From NCBI GenBank assembly GCA_045605145.1, contig JAZUPH010000081.1, positions 1-30,974 of the forward strand: a DNA stretch of 30,974 nt, read 5' to 3'. How positions within the stretch are numbered: the first letter of the stretch is position 1; every line of letters begins with the position of its first letter. Shown one piece after another: positions 1 through 8,567 of the stretch. A model generated the notes under the pieces. That model had not been told where the DNA came from, did no database searches, and worked only from the letters and a program-made list of their open reading frames with translations. Origin of the DNA: CAMNAO01 sp045605145 (lineage in GTDB: Bacteria; Bacillota; Clostridia; Oscillospirales; Oscillospiraceae). The position numbers and the translations under genes were made by a program.

Positions 1-700
1 CTTCAGCCCGGAGGCTGCTGCGCTGATCGAAGAAATGACCGCCTATACTTCCGATCCGGACCATGTCCGGGTGGAGGTGCTGGAGGATGGATACCTCCGG
101 CTGGAAATGAGCGAAGCGTATCTGGCTTACGCGGAAGAGAACGGCATCGAAACCTTCCTGGATTTTGGCTGGCTGCGAAACGCTTTCGTGGCGGATTTCC
201 TGGCGGCCCGGCTGGAGGAGGGGGGCTTTACCAGGGGCTACCTGGAAAGCTATGACGGTTTCATCCGGAATCTGGACAGCAGGGCAGAGGGCTACTCCGT
301 AAATATCTTCCACAAGGAGGGCAGGGACGTCTATATCCCCGCCCGGGTGGAAACCTCCGGAAAAATGGCTTCCGTCCGGTTCCGGGCTTACCCGGTGGAT
401 GCCCAGGATAACCTGAGTTTCCATCTTTACGCCGACGGCACCGCCGTTTCCGGCTTTATCGCCGGGGACGGAAAGAACAAAACGGCCCTGGAGGATTTGC
501 TGGTAATCGGCGCCGGGAAGACCTGCGCGGAGCTGGCACTTTCGACTGCTCCTTATTATATAGTAGATACCCTTTCGGAGGAGGGACTGGAAAGCCTTCT
601 GGAGGAGGGCATCGGCTGTATCTGGTGCGCCGGCGGAAAGGTGATTTCCACCGACGAAAGCCTCACGGTTACGCTGCTGGACAGCGCCTATACACATTAA
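1..700 (+). CDS. 3' part of a divergent ApbE-like (FAD:protein FMN transferase fold) protein
   Basis: The reading frame is open to the left edge (the codons before the first internal ATG at 35 are also coding), so this is the C-terminal 232 or so residues of a longer protein. I see no clear family signature, but the order of motifs resembles ApbE: a D-F-G-W-L-R-N-A-F-V-A-D stretch where ApbE has its D-L-G-G-I-A-K-G-Y-A-A-D helix, then a Y-D-G-F strand like the 'NLGGN' turn, and near the end a C-A-E-L-A-L-S-T-A segment like the ApbE 'ADALSTA' helix followed by an E-G-L-E-S-L-L-E-E-G helix and a short C-A-G-G strand. The usual H-I-x-D-P FAD/metal motif is not recognisable, so catalysis may be lost. 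The gene ends 5 bases before a strong terminator and reads toward oppA, but the two appear to be separate transcripts. The ApbE assignment is inference; a plain hypothetical protein is the safe call. Confidence 0.45.
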   Translation, partial: FSPEAAALIEEMTAYTSDPDHVRVEVLEDGYLRLEMSEAYLAYAEENGIETFLDFGWLRNAFVADFLAARLEEGGFTRGYLESYDGFIRNLDSRAEGYSVNIFHKEGRDVYIPARVETSGKMASVRFRAYPVDAQDNLSFHLYADGTAVSGFIAGDGKNKTALEDLLVIGAGKTCAELALSTAPYYIVDTLSEEGLESLLEEGIGCIWCAGGKVISTDESLTVTLLDSAYTH

Positions 701-704
701 CATT

Positions 705-761
705 ATGCGGGATACCAGATGTGGTGGTCAGCCACCGGCGGTATCCCGCATTTTGTAGTTT
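705..761 (+). terminator. Rho-independent terminator after the ApbE-like gene
   Basis: A perfect 12-bp inverted repeat (atgcgggatacc at 705-716 and ggtatcccgcat at 740-751) encloses a second small ggtgg/ccacc hairpin and is followed by a T-rich stretch. It separates the first gene from the opp operon. Confidence 0.85.
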
Positions 762-877
762 TGGGAGGGAAATATGTAAAAATAGTTGCAAATGGAACGG
801 TCATATTGCAATACAACAAGGAAACTTATCATTTTCAATAATAAAAATGTACGAATTGATGAAAAACCAAAAAACAT

Positions 878-906
878 TTGACATCCCATGGTGGACACAG
901 TAAAAT
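878..906 (+). promoter_or_regulatory. Sigma-A promoter of the opp operon
   Basis: TTGACA at 878-883, a 17-base spacer, and TAAAAT at 901-906 make a near-consensus housekeeping promoter. The DNA upstream (about 780-877) is strikingly AT-rich against the surrounding GC-rich sequence and could act as an UP element. Transcription would start near 913, giving a leader of about 157 bases before oppA. Confidence 0.8.
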
Positions 907-954
907 AAACGTAATTTATTCGTGAACCTGAGCGTACTTTCCAAGAAAACCGGA

Positions 955-1006
955 AAAGCGGGATATCCCGCTTTCTTCATACCAAAGTTCCTTTGGTATG
1001 AAGAAA
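955..1006 (+). promoter_or_regulatory. Two adjacent perfect hairpins in the oppA mRNA leader
   Basis: Positions 955-974 form a perfect 20-bp palindrome (aaagcgggat / atcccgcttt). It runs directly into a 16-bp perfect stem with a 3-base loop (arms 972-987 and 991-1006). Neither is followed by a T tract, so they do not look like a terminator; a 5' mRNA-stabilising element or protein-binding site is more likely. The stems end about 50 bases before the AAAGGAGG ribosome binding site, which stays free. Confidence 0.7.
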
Positions 1007-1069
1007 CGCTGGTTGTCCCGAAAAACAAGCAAAGAGGAATGAGTAAATAAATTTAAAGGAGGAAACAAA

Positions 1070-3652
1070 ATGAAGAAGCTTATCGCTCTGCTGCTGGCTC
1101 TGGCTATGGTTATGGCTCTGGTCGCCTGCGGCGCCAAGACCGAAGCTCCCGAGACCACCGCTCCCGTGGCCGGCAATGAGGCTACCGAGCCCGCCGGCGG
1201 CGAGACCACCGAGGTCGAAGAAACCATCACTGTTGAAACCTTTGAGGGCGACTTCACCTACCCCGACTGGGTTACCACCCTGTCCGCCAACTGGAACCCC
1301 CACACCTACGAGACCAACGATCAGGCTTACCCCATCGACTTCCTGACCGGCGGCCTGTACTCCTTCATCTTCAACGACGAGCTGAATCCCGTTGAGGGCA
1401 AGGATCCCTATGCCGGTTACGTTATCGTTCCCGAGATGGCCGCTGCCATGCCTCAGGACGTTACCGAGACCGTCAAGGCTGAGCACCCTGAGTTCGGCAT
1501 CCCCGCTGACGCTACCGAGGGCTACGCTTACATCATCGAGCTGAACCCCCTGGCTACCTGGCAGGATGGCACCCCCATCACCGCTGACGACTATGTTGAG
1601 TCCATGAAGCGCCTGCTGGATCCCAAGCTGCAGAACTACCGCGCCGGTGGTTACTACGAGTCCGGCTTCTCCATCGCCGGTGCTGAGGCTTATGCCAACG
1701 CCGGTCTGTCCGTCATCAACGACAACGGTGTCTCCGGTGAGTTCGTCATCGCTGACCTGGTTGCCGGCGAGGATGGCAACTACACCTTCAACGGCGAGCC
1801 CGTGTGGATCGCTGTCGGCTACCCCACCGACTGGTGCGGCGGCAACTCCCTGGCTGACTACTACAACGCTTACGGCGACGCTTACTTCGGCACTGAGACC
1901 TGGGACGCCCTGGCTGCTCTGATGGACGAAGAAGGCAAGGTTCCCTGCAACGACGAGACCCTGGCTCTGCTGGCTGGCGTGACCACCACCAATGCAGCTT
2001 GGGGCGAGACCGAGGCTGACCTGCCCAACTACCTGGTTTACCAGAAGACCTTCCCCGAGGTTGGCTACGAGACCGTTGGTCTGTACAAGACCGGCGACTA
2101 CCAGATCACCCTGGTTCTGAACAAGGCTCTGGCTGGCTTCAACCTGCTGTACAACCTGACCGGCAACTGGCTGGTTAAGACCGACCTGTACGACTCCTGC
2201 CTGTCCGACAACGGCGGTGCCTGGACCTCCACCTACAACACCTCCGTTGAGACCACCTGCTCCTACGGTCCCTACATCATGACTGATTACCAGACCGACA
2301 AGGGCATGCACTTCGTTAAGAACGAGAACTGGTACGGCTACACCGACGGCAAGCACATCTACTGCGATCCCGAGGACGGCCTGTACTACCCCATGTACCA
2401 GACCACCGAGATCGACTGCCAGGTCGTCGCTGAGGTTGCTACCGCCAAGATGATGTTCCTGAAGGGCGAGCTGATGAGCTACGGCCTGCAGTCCGAGGAC
2501 TTCGATACCTATCGTAACTCCGAGTTCTGCTACTTCTCCCCCGGACAGTCCGTCTTCTTCATGATCCTGAACGGCAATATGCCCGCTATCCAGGAGCGTG
2601 AGGCTGCCGCTGACTTCGACAAGACCAAGTATGACCTCGAAATGCTGACCGTTACCTCCTTCCACAGAGCTATGGGTCTGGCATACGACAAGGCTCTGTT
2701 CATCGAGTCTCAGTCCCCCGCCGATTCTCCCGCTTTCGGTCTGATCGGTAACGCTTACATCTACGATCCCGAGTCCGGCGCTACCTACCGTGGCTCCGAC
2801 ATCGCCAAGCAGGTTCTGTGCGAGGTTTACGCTGTCGACACCACCAAGTTCGCTACCCTGGACGACGCTGTTGCTTCCATCACCGGTTATGACCCCGTTG
2901 CCGCTGCTGAGTTCTTCAAGCAGGCCTTCGACGAGGGTATCGCTGCCGGCTACATCACCGACGAAGACGGCGATGGCATGTCCGACCAGACCATCACCAT
3001 CACCTACGCTGTCTCCGGCTCCGTTTCCGAGAAGCTGACCAAGCGTCTGGACTACATGACCGAGAAGGCTAACGAGGCCGCTGCCGGCACTCCCTTCGAG
3101 GGCAAGATCGAGTTCGGTCCCTCCGCTCCTCTGGGCAACGCTTGGGCTGACAACGTCAAGGCTGGCCTGGTTGACACCGTTCTGGGCGGCTGGACCGGTT
3201 CCATGATGGATCCCTTCGGCCTGATCGAAGTTTACACCAACCCCTCCTACCAGTACGACGCTGCCTGGTTCGACGCCACCACTGTTGATCTGACCCTGAC
3301 CCTGGGCGGTGAGGAGATCACCATGGACCTGAACGAGTGGACTCTGTGCCTGAACGGCACTGCCATCGAGAAGGATGGCAAGTCCTACAACTTCGGCGAT
3401 GGCATCGGTGATCCCGAGGATCGTCTGACCATTCTGGCCGGTATCGAGAAGACCGTCCTGCTGACCTACAACTACCTGCCCATGATGGAAGAAGGCTCCA
3501 TGGCCCTGCTGAGCCAGAAGGCTTTCTACATCATCGAGGACTACAACCCCGTCCTGGGCCGCGGCGGCATCACCTACCTGCGTTACAACTACACTGACGC
3601 TGAGTGGGCCGACTTCGTTGCTTCCCAGCCCAACGGTGAGCTGACCTACTAA
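1070..3652 (+). CDS. oppA: Oligopeptide ABC transporter, substrate-binding lipoprotein
   Basis: This 860-residue protein is the extracellular solute-binding protein of a family 5 (peptide/nickel) ABC importer. It starts with a lipoprotein signal peptide (two Lys, hydrophobic core, then L-V-A-C with the lipidated Cys at residue 20), followed by a T/E/P-rich linker to about residue 55. The W-Q-D-G-T-P-I-T-A-D-D-Y segment is the classic family 5 signature. Family members are usually 500-600 residues, so this one is about 300 residues larger, with the extra length apparently in the middle (around residues 200-320) and toward the end. The start is set by AAAGGAGG at 1055-1062, 7 bases before the ATG. 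Codon use is extremely biased (ACC, TCC, CTG, AAC, GAC, GCT, GTT), as expected for a very abundant protein. It is the first gene of the opp operon and is followed by an internal terminator. The exact ligand cannot be read from sequence; peptides are inferred from the family and the neighbours. Confidence 0.93.
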   Translation: MKKLIALLLALAMVMALVACGAKTEAPETTAPVAGNEATEPAGGETTEVEETITVETFEGDFTYPDWVTTLSANWNPHTYETNDQAYPIDFLTGGLYSFIFNDELNPVEGKDPYAGYVIVPEMAAAMPQDVTETVKAEHPEFGIPADATEGYAYIIELNPLATWQDGTPITADDYVESMKRLLDPKLQNYRAGGYYESGFSIAGAEAYANAGLSVINDNGVSGEFVIADLVAGEDGNYTFNGEPVWIAVGYPTDWCGGNSLADYYNAYGDAYFGTETWDALAALMDEEGKVPCNDETLALLAGVTTTNAAWGETEADLPNYLVYQKTFPEVGYETVGLYKTGDYQITLVLNKALAGFNLLYNLTGNWLVKTDLYDSCLSDNGGAWTSTYNTSVETTCSYGPYIMTDYQTDKGMHFVKNENWYGYTDGKHIYCDPEDGLYYPMYQTTEIDCQVVAEVATAKMMFLKGELMSYGLQSEDFDTYRNSEFCYFSPGQSVFFMILNGNMPAIQEREAAADFDKTKYDLEMLTVTSFHRAMGLAYDKALFIESQSPADSPAFGLIGNAYIYDPESGATYRGSDIAKQVLCEVYAVDTTKFATLDDAVASITGYDPVAAAEFFKQAFDEGIAAGYITDEDGDGMSDQTITITYAVSGSVSEKLTKRLDYMTEKANEAAAGTPFEGKIEFGPSAPLGNAWADNVKAGLVDTVLGGWTGSMMDPFGLIEVYTNPSYQYDAAWFDATTVDLTLTLGGEEITMDLNEWTLCLNGTAIEKDGKSYNFGDGIGDPEDRLTILAGIEKTVLLTYNYLPMMEEGSMALLSQKAFYIIEDYNPVLGRGGITYLRYNYTDAEWADFVASQPNGELTY

Positions 3653-3689
3653 GATCGGCTTCCTGACGGAATAAAGTCTTACCGAAACA

Positions 3690-3741
3690 AGCAAACTGTA
3701 GCGGGGGGCTCGCCCCCTGCTACAGTAGTTTGCTATTTTTT
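3690..3741 (+). terminator. Terminator between oppA and oppB (probably partial)
   Basis: A long GC-rich stem (left arm 3690-3708, right arm 3711-3734 with a 3-base bulge) followed by six T residues at 3736-3741. No convincing promoter follows it before oppB, so it probably lets a fraction of transcripts through and sets a high oppA to oppBCDF ratio. Confidence 0.8.
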
Positions 3742-3773
3742 GGGGATTACGGTTTGGGAGGAGTGTAGGGAGC

Positions 3774-3898
3774 GGACTTGACCGTTTTCGTGACAGAAGC
3801 CCTTTCGCGGGAAGGGTCAAGTCCATTCCTTGCAGCCCTCAGCGCACTGCGGTGGATTTTCCAACGCAGTAATTGTCGATTTTTGGGACCTGCGGTCC
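3774..3898 (+). other. Run of three hairpins in the oppA-oppB gap
   Basis: Three inverted repeats sit between the terminator and oppB: ggacttgacc 3774-3783 with ggtcaagtcc 3815-3824 (perfect 10 bp); actgcg 3846-3851 with cgcagt 3865-3870; and ggacc 3886-3890 with ggtcc 3894-3898. I see no T tract after any of them. They could protect the processed oppB mRNA end, or be a structured leader. Confidence 0.5.
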
Positions 3899-3931
3899 TT
3901 GTGAGAGAAAATAAACCCGAGGAGAATGCTT

Positions 3932-4885
3932 ATGTTCAAGTATACACTGCAAAGAATCTTCTATCTGCTGATAGTGTTTACCATCATTACCTTCATGTGC
4001 TTCGTCCTGATCCGGATGCTGCCCCCGCTGCCGCTGGACCCCATGCGTCCCGAGACCCTTGTTGTGGAAGCCCGCCGCGAAGCCATGGGTTATAACAAAC
4101 CCTATATCGTCCAGTTCGGCATCTTTGTCAAGAATGTGGTGACCGACTTCAACTGGGGCGTTTCCGAGAAGCTGTACTACGGCCAGGAGGTCACCAAGAT
4201 CTTCTTCGAGAAGCTTCCCGCTACTATGATCGTCAACCTCTATTCTATTATCGGCTCCATTCCCCTGGGCATCGGCCTGGGTATCTTCGCCGCTCTGAAG
4301 AAAAATTCCTGGACGGACTATCTGATTTCCACATTGACCATGGTCTGTATCTCGGTGCCTTCCTTTGTCTACGCCTTCCTGATACAGTACTTCTTCAGCT
4401 TCAAGCTGAACCTGTTCCCCTTCCTGATGAAGGGCGGCACGGATTATTTCACCTGGCCTATGTTCGTCAGTATGCTGCCCGCGGTTCTGTCTCTGTCCTT
4501 CGGCGTTATCGCCGGCTTCACCCGTACCACCCGTGCGGAGCTGACGGAAGTTCTGACCAGTGAGTTCATGCTGCTGGCCCGTACCAAGGGCCTGACCAAG
4601 GCCCAGGCTACTGTCCGCCATGCCATGAAGAACTGCATGGTGGTGGTCCTGCCCAGCATCTTCTCTAACTTTATCGGCATCCTGGGCGGTTCCCTGATCA
4701 TTGAAAAGATTTTCGGTATCCCCGGCGTCGGTGGTCTGACCCTGAACGCGATCCAGGGCCGTGACTACAATATCTTCATCCTGACCACCTGTTTCTACAC
4801 GGCTATCGGCCTTGCCTCCAGCCTTGTTGTAGACGTGAGCTACGGATTTATCGATCCTCGTATCAGAATGGGGTCTAAGAAATGA
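3932..4885 (+). CDS. oppB: Oligopeptide ABC transporter permease, OppB type
   Basis: This 317-residue inner-membrane permease forms half of the peptide channel. It begins with the typical M-F-K-Y-T-L-x-R-I start and TM1, has a long extracellular segment to about residue 85, then further membrane helices, and carries the cytoplasmic EAA-type coupling loop (A-R-T-K-G-L-T ... H-A-M-K-N, about residues 205-235) that contacts the ATPases. The length is normal for OppB, unlike the other transporter subunits here. An ATG at 3926 is also in frame, but GAGGAG at 3919-3924 touches it and is correctly spaced (7 bases) for the ATG at 3932, so I chose the latter. Its stop codon overlaps the oppC start (ATGA, 4882-4885), indicating translational coupling. 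Confidence 0.93.
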   Translation: MFKYTLQRIFYLLIVFTIITFMCFVLIRMLPPLPLDPMRPETLVVEARREAMGYNKPYIVQFGIFVKNVVTDFNWGVSEKLYYGQEVTKIFFEKLPATMIVNLYSIIGSIPLGIGLGIFAALKKNSWTDYLISTLTMVCISVPSFVYAFLIQYFFSFKLNLFPFLMKGGTDYFTWPMFVSMLPAVLSLSFGVIAGFTRTTRAELTEVLTSEFMLLARTKGLTKAQATVRHAMKNCMVVVLPSIFSNFIGILGGSLIIEKIFGIPGVGGLTLNAIQGRDYNIFILTTCFYTAIGLASSLVVDVSYGFIDPRIRMGSKK

Positions 4886-6414
4886 GAAATAATAATATTG
4901 AGCATATTCCCGCAGAGAAGTTCCAGTTTGTGCAGCTGGACGCCCGTCTGCATGATACCAAGCTGGAGACCAAGGCTCGCAGCTATTTCGCTGACGCCAT
5001 GCTGCGCTTCAGCAAGAACAAGTCCAGCGTTATTGCTGCCTGGATCCTGCTGTTTTTGCTGCTGTTCGCGATGCTGTCCCCCCTGATCTCCCCCTATGAC
5101 ATGAAGAATAAGGATACCATCTATATCAATACGCCCGCTTACATGCCCGGTATTGCCAAGATGGAACTGGGCATTCTGGACGGCGCCACCACCCTGACCA
5201 GCCAGAACGAGACCGCTATGAACTACTGGAGAGGCATCGCTGAGGAGACCGGTATGGATCCTCTGCTCGGCATCGTCTCGTCCAAGTCTGAGATGGTCAA
5301 GGTTCGCGGCAAAATGGTCGAGCGCAGCACCTATACCATTGAGGTCAACCGTTACTTCCAGCCCGGTATCGTTTACCGCACCATGTCTGTCGAGGCCTTT
5401 AACAAGCTGCAGGATTGGCAGAATGAGACTGGTATTCAGGTCATTTACCCCTACGTTGAGCCCAAGGACATCAACAATATCACCGATAACCCCAACATCT
5501 GGTACAAGTGTGATGACAAGGGCGGCGCCAAGCTGGATAAGAACGGCAACTTCGTTCCCGTGTACTCTGAGCGCAGCGAGATCGAGGGCACTCCCTACTA
5601 TTCCATCCGTCCCGATTTTGACCCCGGCACCTATATCTACAGCGCTGCCAAGTCCGGCGCTGTGCAGGCCCGTATCTGCTACTACAACTTCTATCAGTAC
5701 AATAACGGCATGGAGCCCAGTTACCTCTTCGGCACCGATGCCCTGGGCCGTGACCTCTTTGCCGCCATTGGCAAGGGCGCCCGGTTCTCCATCATCTTCG
5801 CCATCCTGGTTTCCGCCATCAACCTGACCATCGGCGCTTTCTACGGCGCTGTTCAGGGCTACTACGGCGGCTGGATCGATATGGTCCTGGACCGTATCTC
5901 CGACGTTCTGTCCGGCATCCCCTTCGTTGTTGTTACCACGCTTTTCCAGCTGCACCTGGCCCAGAAGGTGGGCGTCGTACCCTCCTTCCTCTTCGCCTTC
6001 GTGCTTACCGGCTGGATTGGCATGTCTGCCCTGACCCGTAAGCAGTTCTACCGCTTCAAGAGCCAGGAGTTCGTCATGGCTGCCCGTACCCTGGGCGCTT
6101 CCGACGGCCGCCTGATGTTCAAGCACATCTTCCCCAACGGTCTGGGAACCATCATCACCAGCTGCGCTCTGGTTATCCCCGGCGCCATCAGCTCCGAAAC
6201 CAACATGACATATCTGGGCATTGTTGACCTGAACTCTTTCGCCGGCGCCACCATCGGCACCCTGCTGTCTTCCGGTCAGGCCAGCATGACCACCGCACCT
6301 CACGCTATGTTCTGGCCCAGCCTGTTCTTCGCCCTGCTGATGATCTCCTTCAACCTGTTCGGCAATGGCCTGCGGGATGCATTCAATCCGTCTACGAGAG
6401 GAGCTGAAGATTAA
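4882..6414 (+). CDS. oppC: Oligopeptide ABC transporter permease, OppC type, with large extracellular insert
   Basis: This 510-residue permease partners OppB. The N-terminal cytoplasmic tail (about 45 residues) leads to TM1 (about 48-69). The family motif G-T-D-A-L-G-R-D-L lies only at residue 284, whereas in ordinary OppC/DppC proteins it follows TM1 by about 40-50 residues. The intervening 200 residues, rich in Asn, Tyr and Pro, should lie outside the membrane and face OppA. After the motif the protein is canonical: five membrane helices and the EAA loop (A-A-R-T-L-G-A ... H-I-F-P-N, about residues 395-418). The start codon overlaps the oppB stop by 4 bases and lacks a strong ribosome binding site of its own, so it is probably coupled. 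It overlaps oppD by one base. Usual length is 290-350 residues. Confidence 0.92.
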   Translation: MRNNNIEHIPAEKFQFVQLDARLHDTKLETKARSYFADAMLRFSKNKSSVIAAWILLFLLLFAMLSPLISPYDMKNKDTIYINTPAYMPGIAKMELGILDGATTLTSQNETAMNYWRGIAEETGMDPLLGIVSSKSEMVKVRGKMVERSTYTIEVNRYFQPGIVYRTMSVEAFNKLQDWQNETGIQVIYPYVEPKDINNITDNPNIWYKCDDKGGAKLDKNGNFVPVYSERSEIEGTPYYSIRPDFDPGTYIYSAAKSGAVQARICYYNFYQYNNGMEPSYLFGTDALGRDLFAAIGKGARFSIIFAILVSAINLTIGAFYGAVQGYYGGWIDMVLDRISDVLSGIPFVVVTTLFQLHLAQKVGVVPSFLFAFVLTGWIGMSALTRKQFYRFKSQEFVMAARTLGASDGRLMFKHIFPNGLGTIITSCALVIPGAISSETNMTYLGIVDLNSFAGATIGTLLSSGQASMTTAPHAMFWPSLFFALLMISFNLFGNGLRDAFNPSTRGAED

Positions 6415-8567
6415 TGGAAACCAAAATGTCTGTCAGAGATCTTCGGATCTCCTTCCGCACCACCAACGGCAAGGTCCAGGCGGTCCGCGGCATCAACTTC
6501 GATCTGGCAAAGGGCGAGACCCTGGCCATCGTCGGTGAGTCCGGCTCCGGCAAGTCCGTTACCTCCAAGGCGATTCTGGGCATCCAGGCCGCCAATGCCA
6601 TCACCGAGTCCGGTGAGATCATCTATGACGGCCAGGACCTGCTGAAGATCAACGAGGAGTCCTTCCACAAGATCCGCGGCGACAAGATCGCCATGATCTT
6701 CCAGGACCCCATGTCCAGCCTGAACCCCATCGTTAAGATCGGCAAGCAGCTGACCGAGGCTATGATCCTGAAGGGCAAGGCCCGCCAGAAGGAAAGCAAG
6801 CTGCTGTTCAATTCCTACCTGAAGGATCTGAACAAGTATATGATCGCTGCCTGCGGCCAGGAGCGCGCTGCCGAGCTCACCGCCAAGTGCAAGGATTTCG
6901 ATAAGTTCGAAATGAAGCACATTGAGCTGGAATCCGCCTACAACGATTCCTTCCGTGCCGCCACCGAGGCCCTGACCGATATCGACATCATCGCTTTCGA
7001 GATGGAGAAGAAGGCTGTCAAGGCCGGCGCCGACCGGATCAAGGATATCGCTTCCCGTGCCGCCGCCTCTGTCAACGCGTATGTTGTCAGCGATAAGGGC
7101 GAGCGGATCAAGGCTCTTGCCGCCCCTCTGAACAGCCAGTTCGCCGCCACCAAGAAGACCCAGGACTATTCTCAGATCCTGCCCGCTCTGTATGAGATCC
7201 GGGAGATCCTGAAGGAAGCCGTGGCAAAGCCCGCTCCCAACTTCTTCCGTCTGGGCTATTATCTGACCTTCTCCGGCAAGGAGCTGCCCGATATGCCCAA
7301 GGAGCAGCTGGACGCGTATCTTCTGAAGTATATGAATGAGAACTTCATGGAAGCTTTCCTGAAGGACGCTCAGAAGGCTCTGGAGTACACCGCCGCCGCT
7401 TCCTACAAGGATATTGAGGAAGCCATCGCCTCTCTGAAGCAGGAGAAGTCCGTCTTCCAGGCAGATTCTCTGGACAAGAAGGAATGCGAGCGCGCCTACA
7501 AGGCTCTGGTGAAGGAAGTCATGGAGACTCTGGATCCTCTGTCCATCACCAAGGACAGCCCCACCTACACCTTCGGACCCAGCCTCCGTGCCGAGATCGA
7601 CACCTATTTCGGTGCCATCGGCAAGAATAAGAAGGCGCAGCGGGTCCACGACAAGGATCAGCGCAAGTACGACCGCCTGGTCGCTAAGGGCAAGACCCCC
7701 GATTGGGAAGTTGCCGCTGCCGCTGTTACCGATCTGGAGCTGGTCAAGAGCAACATCGCCCATATCATCGACCGCCTGGTTGCCCATTACGAGGACCGGC
7801 TGGCAAAGCGTGGCGAGCGTGATTTCGCCGCCGAGACCGTCGCCGCCATCGACTACCTGAAGACCAACGCTTCCGGCATCGTTGCCAAGGTCACTCCCCG
7901 GATCGCCAAGAACCGGGCCATCAAGCTGATGGACGAAGTCGGTATTGCCGAGCCCCACAAGCGCTTCAACCAGTATCCCTTCGAGTTCTCCGGCGGTATG
8001 CGCCAGAGAATCGTTATCGCCATCGCTCTGGCCGCCAACCCCGACATCCTGATCTGTGACGAGCCTACCACCGCTCTGGACGTGACCATCCAGGCCCAGA
8101 TCCTGGAGCTGATCAACAAGCTGAAGCGGGAGCGTGACCTCTCCGTCATCTTCATTACCCATGACCTGGGCGTCGTGGCCAACATGGCCGACCGTGTTGC
8201 CGTTATGTACGCCGGCAAGATCGTTGAGATCGGCACCGCCAACGACATTTTCTACGATCCCAAGCATCCTTACACCTGGGCGCAGCTTTCTTCCATGCCC
8301 GACCTGGATACCAATGAGAAGCTGGATGCCATCCCCGGCACCCCGCCCAACATGATCTATCCTCCCGTGGGCGATGCCTTCGCTGCCCGTAACAAGTATG
8401 CTATGCAGATCGACTTCGAGAAGCAGCCTCCCATGTTCAAGGTCAGCGATACCCACTATGCCGCTACCTGGCTGCTGCATCCCGATGCTCCCAAGGTGGA
8501 TCCTCCCAAGGTGATCCTGGACCGCATCGCAAGAATGAACGCAAAGAGAGGTGCTGACAATGAGTGA
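6414..8567 (+). CDS. oppD: Oligopeptide ABC transporter ATPase, OppD type, with about 370-residue insert
   Basis: This ATPase powers peptide import from the cytoplasmic face of OppB/OppC. Motifs in order: Walker A G-E-S-G-S-G-K-S (41-48), Q-loop Gln97 in F-Q-D-P-M-S-S-L-N-P, signature F-S-G-G-M-R-Q-R (525-532), Walker B with Asp549-Glu550, and switch His583. All catalytic residues are present, so it should be active. The C-terminal part (from about 610) is the oligopeptide-type extension (A-I-P-G-T-P-P). The family is normally about 320-350 residues; here about residues 124-496, between the Q-loop and the signature motif, are an extra Lys/Glu/Ala-rich, mostly helical-looking segment. It falls in the ATPase helical subdomain that touches the permease. 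GAGAGGAG at 6396-6403 precedes the start, which overlaps the oppC stop by one base. A start at Met5 is possible. Confidence 0.93.
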   Translation: METKMSVRDLRISFRTTNGKVQAVRGINFDLAKGETLAIVGESGSGKSVTSKAILGIQAANAITESGEIIYDGQDLLKINEESFHKIRGDKIAMIFQDPMSSLNPIVKIGKQLTEAMILKGKARQKESKLLFNSYLKDLNKYMIAACGQERAAELTAKCKDFDKFEMKHIELESAYNDSFRAATEALTDIDIIAFEMEKKAVKAGADRIKDIASRAAASVNAYVVSDKGERIKALAAPLNSQFAATKKTQDYSQILPALYEIREILKEAVAKPAPNFFRLGYYLTFSGKELPDMPKEQLDAYLLKYMNENFMEAFLKDAQKALEYTAAASYKDIEEAIASLKQEKSVFQADSLDKKECERAYKALVKEVMETLDPLSITKDSPTYTFGPSLRAEIDTYFGAIGKNKKAQRVHDKDQRKYDRLVAKGKTPDWEVAAAAVTDLELVKSNIAHIIDRLVAHYEDRLAKRGERDFAAETVAAIDYLKTNASGIVAKVTPRIAKNRAIKLMDEVGIAEPHKRFNQYPFEFSGGMRQRIVIAIALAANPDILICDEPTTALDVTIQAQILELINKLKRERDLSVIFITHDLGVVANMADRVAVMYAGKIVEIGTANDIFYDPKHPYTWAQLSSMPDLDTNEKLDAIPGTPPNMIYPPVGDAFAARNKYAMQIDFEKQPPMFKVSDTHYAATWLLHPDAPKVDPPKVILDRIARMNAKRGADNE

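Noticed and set aside
825..850. Possible CodY box upstream of the opp promoter
   Set aside because: The best alignment to the AATTTTCWGAAAATT consensus has about six mismatches, too weak to support.
1039..1050. Three-codon upstream ORF (Met-Ser-Lys-stop) in the oppA leader
   Set aside because: The AGAGGA before it is too close to its ATG and nothing suggests attenuation by such a short peptide.
977..3826. 949-codon open frame antisense to oppA
   Set aside because: Composition is low-complexity Gly/Val/Leu/Gln, no ribosome binding site, and it mirrors oppA codons; it results from codon bias.
4840..6303. 487-codon open frame antisense to oppC
   Set aside because: Shadow of oppC caused by the same codon bias.
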